A stretch of 64,000 bases of DNA from Hysterangium stoloniferum. Lineage: Eukaryota; Basidiomycota; Agaricomycetes; Hysterangiales; Hysterangiaceae. Below, in pieces: positions 56,240 through 64,000 of the stretch (position 1 is its first letter; each line of letters opens with the position of its first letter). Location of the stretch: assembly GCA_015178975.1 (NCBI GenBank), contig WHVD01000146.1:1-64000 (forward strand). Reading direction: 5' to 3'. The notes below the pieces were generated by a model that was given only the letters and a program-made list of their open reading frames with translations, did no database searches and was not told where the DNA came from. The translations under genes and the position numbers were made by a program.

Positions 56240-57053
56240 TGTTAGGATACATACAGGGCGGGTCTCCGGAGAAACCTGTGGGATATCTGGTAGGACTTGG
56301 CTTCAGCTTATAGGCTGCACCCTCGCTAGATCGTGTCATCCAATTTCAGACAGGTGGACAGGAATCCCAGGGAGTCTGGGTGGGGGTCGTGGGTTGTAAG
56401 TTGTAAGTCAGAGGTCATGGGTCGTGAGTTGAGACTGGTGAGAGAGATAGATATGCCGGAGCCCGTGGGCTCCGACTAGTGTGAGCGGTGTGAATCAAGT
56501 AGGGTTTTTAGAGCGGAAAATGTATTAGATTACTGGGGGAATCTAAGCCGATTTTCTGACTGGATTGTATGTACAACATCTGCCAGTTTAAATAGACTGT
56601 GGAGTAAATGTCATACCGAATCCAGTAATAATGAAACAAAGCGAGCAAAACATAAAACAGGAATAGTAAACACCAAATTGGTGTTAGTAATGGGACAGAA
56701 TGGAGCAGAGTCCGAATCGTGACAAAGCATAACCCATAATGGGAAACGGAGCAGGAGTGGAGTACAAATCGTGACAGGTCATTTGACTAAAATGGGAATG
56801 GGGCTCAATTAGAGTGGTGACAGGATTCTGAGCGGGGTCCAGTGACTGATGTGTGGGACAATGACAGACATAGACAGAGATGGAGTCTGGGGGAAGTCCG
56901 GTGACTGATATGTGTTGTAATGAGGTTGAATGTAACAAGTCTTGACGTACGGAGTCCAGGCAGGAAATCCTATAAACAGACAATTGGTGCATGTAGGGCA
57001 TGGTGGCATACAGGTTAGTGCCTGGAGTCCGGCAGGATTGTCCGGTCGTAACA
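56240..57053 (-). mobile_element. A-family solo LTR
   Basis: It begins TGTTAGGATAC and ends CGGTCGTAACA (814 bp) with a perfect duplication CAAAG at 56235-56239 and 57054-57058. The conserved core is at 56293-56326. Confidence 0.95.
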
Positions 57054-57058
57054 CAAAG

Positions 57059-57948
57059 TGAGCCTGACCAACCAGCATCCCAGACCCATAAAAATATTTC
57101 TCCTTATGTCTTCAACTGTATCCTGATCAATTTTGAGTTTATCAGATACTAAGAACTTTGAATTCCCGTGTCCCAGTGTCTCTGGACTAAGTTGATGTTA
57201 GAAGAATTGAAAATAGGAATTTAAGATCACTCACTGGGGAATATAATTGTCACTAAATACAGTATGCTCCTGTGACTTCTGTAAGCTCTCAGCACTTTCA
57301 AACCATGTTAGAATGACTAAAGAAAGGATAATGGTTTAGTACCTTGATATGATTGTTCCAGCTCTTTTGTAGTAAGCATTTGTCCAATCTCAGTCATTTA
57401 ATATGAAATTGACTACAAAAGGTAATCAGAAAGAGCTAGAAAGAGTACAATTGATTCATACCTTTCTTATCAATAAAACTCTTCCTCTTTTTCAGTGCAA
57501 GCCCCACATCTGTTGCCTCTATTTCCCCATCTTTGTTTACTGTGTGTTTTTGCTTTTCATCATTTGCAGAGGGTGTTGCGGATGCTGTGGGTGGTTGGGT
57601 CATTCTGGAATGGAGCTGAGGACTGCTTGCATTGGCTGAAAAATGTAAACATCATTTCATGGCTGGAGAGGATAAACACACCAGTTGGAGGGGCTGGTGT
57701 GCATTGAGGTAGCACAGAAGAATGTCTGGAGCCCGTAGCAACTGCTGTAAAGGGAATATAAGTATTATTAGTGAATAATTGGGATATGAACATACCTGGT
57801 GATCCAATGATTTCAGAGGTCACAGAAAACTCCCTGCTGATATGCATTGGTCTGGTTCTGCTTAGATCAGGGGCAATAAATATCAAAAAGATGGAAAGAA
57901 GTTAGAATTAACTGCACATACCTTTGATCTAGTCGCTGTGTATGAGTA
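57059..57948 (-). pseudogene. Unassigned region with a possible two-exon gene piece
   Basis: On the minus strand around 57886-57563 the frame EFSVTSEIIGSP reaches a GTATGT donor; a TTTACAG acceptor about 50 nt later leads to AVATGSRHSSVLPQCTPAPP. This resembles a spliced gene fragment, but no family is recognised, and the rest of the interval holds nothing else. Confidence 0.28.
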
Positions 57949-57953
57949 GGTTG

Positions 57954-58277
57954 TGTTAGTAATCAAGTCTTCGCATAAACCGAAATCGGAATCAAACCTA
58001 CAATGACGAGTATATGCGCATATATGTGCATATATTGAGGTGCCATTAGGAGGGGAGGAACTCCTAATTGCAAATTTCTCCTTAATGATGCAATCGACTA
58101 GAAACTTTGAGTATCTAAATTTCCCCTATTTACTCTCCTAATATCTCCCCTAAAATAATTAGAAATTAGATAAAAAGTCGCGATATTTCGCCATATACCT
58201 CAGTGGAGTTTACTCATTCACTCACTGAGCTTCATAAACAGACTCTACCCTTTCGAAATCTTGTCTACTACTTAACA
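57954..58277 (+). repeat. 5' LTR of the copia element
   Basis: 324 bp, TGTTAGTAATC to CTTAACA. Ten of its 12 differences from the 3' LTR fall at CpG sites. Confidence 0.95.
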
Positions 58278-58289
58278 GGTTATGGGCCC
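58278..58289 (+). other. Copia primer-binding site
   Basis: GGTTATGGGCCC, the half-tRNA initiator-Met type, identical to 13482-13493. The gag ATG (58282) lies inside it. Confidence 0.72.
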
Positions 58290-61200
58290 CGCTATAGTCA
58301 CACTCGAGAAACTCGCCAATAATGGCGAAAATTGGATTGCTTAGAAAAGCTGAATATTATCCATATTGGAATCAGGTGCACTGTTGAAACACATTGACGG
58401 AAGTGCACAGCGCCCCCCAGATCCTACAGTATATGTTGCAGGAACTGTATTAACAAATGATCAGTTAGACCTTAGGGACAAGCAAGAGGAATGTTTGGAT
58501 CGTTACCTTGCATGTGAAGGACAAGTCAAAGCTCAGATCTTTCTATCTGTTGGTCCTTCTCTTATGCTCAGTCTTCAAAGACTCGGCACAGCAAGAGAAG
58601 TATGGCAGGCCATTTGCCAGGAATTCGAGTCGAAGCCAAAAATGGCTCCAGTTGATTTGCAGCACAGAATGCGCGCTCTAAAGTGCAAAGAAGGGGAAGA
58701 TGTGCATTCCCACCTTGACACCCTGCTCGAAATGCATCAGCAATTAGCAGGCATGGGAATGAAGGTAGAAGATACCGATTTCTTCAATATCATGTTGAGT
58801 TCACTCCCAGACTCTTACGACGTCATGATGAACGCAGTAACAACTTCTGCAACAGCCACTGGAACTGTTTTAACTCCAAAAAGTCTAATAACAATGATCA
58901 AAGCCGAATATGAGTGTAGAAAATCAAAGAAAGCCCCAAACTCAACTAATAACAACAATCAAGCCCTCCTAGTCAATACTAAGGGCCAGTGATGAAGTAC
59001 AGGTCCTAGCAATAACCCCTGGAACTCGAGAAACACCTCCACAACTCAAAATCGAAATCTGACATGCTTCAATCTGAATTGCAGATGGATCGGGCACGTC
59101 ATAGCCGATTGTTGGGCTAAAAGTGGTGGTAAGGAGGGGCAAGGACCAAGATATATGCGCGGAAATTCAAGGCGCAATAGCACAAATCAAAGGGGGTACA
59201 ATACAGGCAATAACAGAAATGCAAACATTGCAAACGAAGAGTCATATGCATTCACTAGCTCATTAAACATGGGGATCTTAACAAATAACGAAACTAACAA
59301 TAATGGCACAAAAATCGTTGAAGTATGGGACTCTGGGGCCAATTCTCATATGTCCCCATATCTAAGCCTATTCTCAAGCTTCGAAACAATAGACCCCTCG
59401 GAAAATTCGCACCGCCGATAAGACAGAGTTTCTAGCCACGGGAATTGGTAATATGCGTATACAAGTGCAAAATGACAGCAAGCCCACTAACATCACATTA
59501 TAAAATGTGTTGTACTCACCCGAATTAGCATTTACTTTAGTGTCCATTGCATGTTGCAATAAAAAGGGGTTCTCATGCACATTCGGCGATGGAAAATGCA
59601 CCCTTCGAAATCTGGAGGGAGGTATATGCGGGCAAATCGATCAAATCAATGGTCTATATCAAAGAAGCTATATTATCCACAAGACCAATAATCTACAAAA
59701 TGATGCCTACACTACAATGACAATAAACGAGCTGCATACACGTATGGGACACATAGCACCAGCTGCCGCAAAGCAAATGGTCGAAAATGGGACAATTGAA
59801 GGAATTACATTAGATCACTCGAAGCCTATCGAGTTTTGCGAAGCCTGCATCAAAGGGAAAATCAGTCAGGAGCCAATCCCAAAAGTCCGGAAATCAGAAC
59901 GAGCCAAACTTCAAGGCCAGAAGATACACACCGATGTGTGGGGGCCATCCAAAGTTCAAACCATTGGAGGTTGTAGATGGTATATATCATTTACTGATGA
60001 TTTCACAAGGGAAACAAGAACCTACCTGATGAAAACAAAGGGCGAAGCATTCCAAAAGTACAAGGCATACGAGGCATTCTTAAATCAACAAAGAGACACT
60101 ACAATTAAGAAGTTACAATCAGACAATGGGGGCAAATATACATCCAATGAGTTTAAAGACTATCTATCTTCACGAGGAACTCTCCAGCAATTAACTGTTC
60201 ACGATACTCCCCAACAGAATGGTGTCGCAGAAAGACTAAATCGAACATTAGTTGAACACACTCGATTGATGCTCATCGCTGCGAATCTGCCCAAGTTCCT
60301 ATGGGGCGAGTGCATACAACATGCAGTATATCTAAAGAATAGAACAGCAACATCAGCTCTCAATGGAAAAACACCATACGAGCTAGTCCATAACAAGAAG
60401 CCGAATCTAAGTGACTTACCGGAATGGGGAGAGATTGTATATGTGAGGATGGAACCAGGAGGTAAACTAGGACCCAAGGCAAAAGAGGGCCACTGGGTTG
60501 GGTACAGTTTTAACAGTGAAGGACACCACATATATTGGCCAGAAAAATGAACTGTGACTGTAGAACGAAATGTGGCATCCCCCAAGCAAGCTGGGGCTCC
60601 TATACTCGTATCAGGAAGGGATCTAGAGCCCAAAACATACAAAATACTTCCTCAAATGCCCACAGACGTACCATTGCCCGAATCGCCTCAAGTTAGCATT
60701 CCAGAGCTACCAGAAACTACGGAATCCTTACCTCAAGAGCAATTGAGACGAAGTTCAAGAACCAGATTTCCATCTGATTATATGTGCCATCTTAGACAAG
60801 GGGAAGGTACCACAGGTTCTAGTCAGATCGAATTTTCTCCAAGACTACAAGTACCAGAAGAATTTGGAAAAGCTACATGCATTATATTAGAAGACGAAAA
60901 CGGCTTTGATGAAGACTCAATTTTATGGGAAGACAGTCCAAGTGAGCCGCCAATTATGGTCGATAAAAACATTTTGTATACAGACGCATATAGCCCATTG
61001 GAATGGATGGAGTTTACAGACAAGATGGACAGCGAGAGATTGGAAACAATAGGAATGGTTGCAAATATTCAAGAAGGTGTACCAGCTACAGTGGAAGAGG
61101 CTATGAGAGGAAACAATTGGCCATTGTGGAAGCCGGCATTTTTAAAGGAGTTGAAGGCCTTGCACGATTTAGGCACCTGGTAACTCGTCGATAAACCTGA

Positions 61201-62644
61201 AGAAGTCAATATAGTCGGTTCTAAATGGACGTTAAGAATAAAACGCGATGCGAATGGAAACATTACCACATACAAGGCACGACTTGTAGCTCAAGGCTTT
61301 ACACAAGTATTCGGGATGGACTATGAAGAGACGTTTTCTCCAATTGTTCGTTTGGTTTCACTGAGGCTTATCACAGGCACAGCAGCCCAGAACGGCTGGC
61401 CTATAGAGCAAATGGATGTCAACAATGCATACTTAAATGCAAAGCTTACGGAAACGGTGTATATGCACCAACCACCCGGATTTCCTCAAGGTCCACCATC
61501 AAAAGTACTCAAATTGAAAAAGGCTCTATATGGTTTAAAGCAATCAGGCAGAGAATGGTACAAACTACTCAGCAAGGTGATGAATCAAATGGGATTTACT
61601 TGCTCACTATCCAATCCAGCTGTATTCTACAAATGAGTGGAACACAGTATTATCATCATTGCAGTAGCCGTGGACGATCTCACCATCACTGCAAATATGA
61701 ATGAAAGAATAGTTCAAACAAAGGAGCAATTCAAATCACATTTCAAAATGAAGGATATGGGTGAATTACATTGGTTACTAAATATAGAGGTCAAATACAA
61801 TATAAAAGTGCATACAATCTCATTTGGACAAACTGCATATATCGACTTGATCATCAAACGTTTCAATTTACAAGACACAGTTCCAATCACACTGCCTATG
61901 GACCCCAAATCATTATTATCAAAAGAACAATGTCCGACCACACCAAAAGAACGCGAAAATATGAAGAACATTCCTTATCGCGAAGCCATTGGTTCATTAA
62001 TGTGGGCCGCAATGGGTACAAGACCAGATATTGCTTTCACAGTGTCTATCTTATCTCAATTTATGGAGAATCCGGGACGAGTACATTGGGAAGCAACAAA
62101 GAGAGTACTGAAATATTTGAAGGGAACACGAGATTTCAAATTAACATTAGGAAGGAATAAGAGTGGAATAATGGGATATACAGATGTGGATTGGGGACAA
62201 CAACCGGATCGACATTCAATGTCAGGTTACTGTTTTCTATTAAATGGTGGAGCATTCTCTTGGAGTTCAAACAAACAAAGACTCGTGACTTTATCTAGCA
62301 CCGAGGCCGAATTTGTCGCAGCCACATATGCTATCAAAGAGGCATGCTGGATTCACAAATTCATGAACGAAGTCTTTCATCCATTCACAAAATCAATCAC
62401 ACTCCATTGCGACAATCAAGCCACTATTATCATATTGAAGAATAACAGATTTCAAGGACGAACAAAGCACATCGATATACGATACAAATACGAAATTGTG
62501 GAGAACGGCACAGTTACACTCGCATATTGTCCTACCGAAGATATAACAGCAGACATATTCACCAAAGCTTTACCTCGCCCAAAACTCATCTATTTTACAT
62601 CAAAACTCGGTCTTATCAATACTCGACTTGAGGGGAAGTGTTAG
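58282..62644 (+). pseudogene. gag-pol: Copia gag-pol relic
   Basis: Gag starts MGPAIVTLEKLANNGENWIA inside the primer site and meets stops TAG 58342 and TGA 58351. The capsid-like part runs to 58992 (TGA), followed by a zinc-knuckle region (CRWIGHVIADCW). Protease VWDSGANSHMSPY is near 59330. A frameshift near 59400 and a TAA near 59501 precede integrase: LHTRMGHIAPAAA with CEACIKGK, HTDVWGP, QSDNGGKY and NGVAERLNRTLVE (59720-60260). RT shows QMDVNNAYLNAK, LYGLKQSGREWYKLL and AVDDLTIT (Tyr of YVDD changed to Ala) near 61400-61700. RNase H reads SSTEAEFVAATYAIKEACW and KHIDIRYKYE. Further stops occur at 60548, 61181 and 61634. Several stops are one C-to-T or G-to-A step from Arg, Gln or Trp codons. 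Confidence 0.94.
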
Positions 62645-62962
62645 TAATCAAGTCTTCGCATAAACCGAAATCGGAATCAAACCTACAATGATGAGTATAT
62701 GTGCATATATGCGCATATATTGAGGTGCCGTTAGGAGGGGAGGAACTCCTAATTGCGAATTTCTCCTTAATGATGCAATCGACTAGAAACTTCGAGTATC
62801 TAAATTTCCCCTATTTACTCTCCTAATATCTCTCCTAAAATAATTAGAAATTAGATAAAAAGTCACGATATTTTGCCATATACCTCAGTGGAGTTTACTC
62901 ATTCACTCACTGAGCTTCGTAAACAGACTCTACCCTTTTGAAATCTTGTCCACTACTTAACA
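62639..62962 (+). repeat. 3' LTR of the copia element
   Basis: 324 bp partner of 57954-58277. Confidence 0.95.
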
Positions 62963-62967
62963 GGTTG

Positions 62968-63342
62968 ATTGTTGTAAAATTCAATGTGATTCAACATGAC
63001 ATGAAGCATTGTAGTTAGCCCAAAGGGAACCACTTATTAAGGGTGTCATGCCACAGCCCATTTGGGAGGTACACCAGATATGGGAAACTGCAGGTTTTTC
63101 ACTGTTTGATACTTGGTGATGCACAGGAATATTTGTCACAATAGGTAACATTTGTCACAGTAGATGACAATTTGTCATAGTAGGTGACATTTGTCACAGT
63201 AGGTAACATTTGTCACAATAAGTGACTGTCATCACAACAAGTGACAATCACAAAATGTGACAACTTGTCACAAACATGAAGAGTCGCACAGTGATTCATA
63301 ATGCATGGAAACATTATGTCATCAATTATGTCATTATATATG
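62968..63342 (+). repeat. X-family LTR fragment with a GTCAC/GTGAC array
   Basis: At 63131-63240 about five units of TTGTCACARTAGGTRACAT follow each other with a 19-nt period. They match the array inside the X LTR (44893-45040) after loss of CpG, and the downstream sequence (cacaaaatg, gaag-gtc, cattatgtcatca) also aligns. Confidence 0.6.
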
Positions 63343-63428
63343 TGTTAGGATACACACACAGGCCGGGTTTCCGGAGAAACCCGCAGGATATCCGGTAGGA
63401 CTTGGCTTCAGCTTATAGGCTGCGCCCT
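63343..63428 (-). repeat. A-family LTR fragment broken by a B-family LTR
   Basis: It begins TGTTAGGATACACAC, includes the palindromic GGGTTTCCGGAGAAACCC and the conserved core (63398-63428), then stops where the B LTR begins. The last five bases, GCCCT, are the expected left half of the target duplication. Confidence 0.85.
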
Positions 63429-64000
63429 TGTCAGGAACCAGAAAACCCGCCAGCCTCCGGGCCCCCAGACCCCGTCCTACATGCTCCCGACCCTCTATAT
63501 TGTATAGTAACAACCGGAGTTCCCACGGGAGCCCGCATGTCAACTTGTTTATGCCTGACTCTCTGTACGCACCCCACCTGTCTGCACCTAACCCTCTGTG
63601 TCTCATACACCAGTCCTCGGACTCCACCGGACTCCGGACTCCACTCTATGTACACCCGACACTCTGTGTCTTATGTACCAGTCACCGGACTCCAACCGGA
63701 CTCCTGGAACCCCTCTAACAGAGCATAGAACCCCGCTCCTGTTATCTGTCTCTGCGTCTCACATACCAGTCATTGGAAAACCCACCGGACTCCACCAGAC
63801 CTCCTGCACATCAAGCCTGTCTATACCCGACACTATCCTGTGCACCAAGTCACCGGACTCCGACCGGACTTCCGGAACCCCTCTAACTGAGCCCCGCTCC
63901 AGTTATGGTTAAATGATCTGTCATAATTCGTTTCTCCGCTCCCGTTCCGTTCCGTCCCTAATTCCCAGTTTAGTATTTACTTGTTTCATTTTATGTTTAA
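63429..64000 (+). repeat. B-family LTR, cut by the window end
   Basis: It begins TGTCAGGAACC and matches the reverse complement of 53769-53246 over its length (CCGGACTCC-rich). Whether it is solo or part of an element cannot be seen. Confidence 0.88.

Larger units (their letters stand above)
57954..62962 (+). mobile_element. Full-length Ty1/Copia element (5009 bp), inactivated
   Basis: LTRs are 57954-58277 and 62639-62962 (324 bp each, 12 differences, all transitions). GGTTG at 57949-57953 and 62963-62967 is a perfect duplication. A primer-binding site follows the 5' LTR, and a purine tract (GACTTGAGGGGAAG) precedes the 3' LTR. The coding order is gag, protease, integrase, RT, RNase H, which is the copia order. 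Confidence 0.96.

Noticed and set aside
1-64000. tRNA, rRNA and other structured RNA genes
   Set aside because: I looked for tRNA-like arms and rRNA landmarks and saw none; a covariance search would be needed to exclude small ones.

Overview
The window looks like a repeat-rich chromosome of a basidiomycete fungus, most likely an Agaricomycete. The evidence is short GT-AG introns of about 45-95 nt with CTNAC-type branch sites, an 11-exon membrane-anchored P450, a small secreted cysteine-rich protein, an RWDD2-like gene, and many LTR retrotransposons (Ty3/Gypsy chromoviruses, Ty1/Copia), a hAT relic and a tyrosine-recombinase-like relic. Repeats are strongly CpG-depleted and their paired LTRs differ almost only by CpG-type transitions, which suggests cytosine methylation and deamination.

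Layout. 1-5872: 3' part of Gypsy element A (pol, an antisense gene, 3' LTR). 5873-11062: LTR graveyard. A C-family LTR is split by an A-family solo LTR, and a hAT 3' end is split by two more solo LTRs. 11063-16821: decayed relative of A in reverse orientation (A2), carrying a gag-only copia insertion. About 17280-38300: a host gene island with an RWD/Prp3_C protein, two unknown proteins, a 4-TM protein, a 1319-aa membrane protein, an F-box-like relic, an 8-Cys secreted protein and a P450 bracketed by two MITEs. 38306-39879: small LTR element without coding capacity. 40968-43062: tyrosine-recombinase-like relic. 43907-53774: a nested set resolved by target-site duplications (B solo LTR, containing Gypsy D, containing X solo LTR). 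53775-57953: more solo LTRs. 57954-62962: complete but inactivated copia. 62968-64000: X-, A- and B-family fragments.

The most interesting system is an accessory gene found at the 3' end of the internal region in two distinct Gypsy lineages (A and D) and in the decayed A2 copy. It is always antisense and convergent to pol. In A it has its own TATA box and two tiny introns; splicing gives one 294-aa product with an N-terminal coiled coil, a six-cysteine motif CX2CX6CX9CX2CX6C matching the Zn(II)2Cys6 spacing, a second helical segment and an acidic tail. D encodes CX2CX6CX8CX2CX6C in the same place. Element D also shows an 11-nt match between its predicted transcript start and its primer-binding site, as in Tf1-type self-priming.
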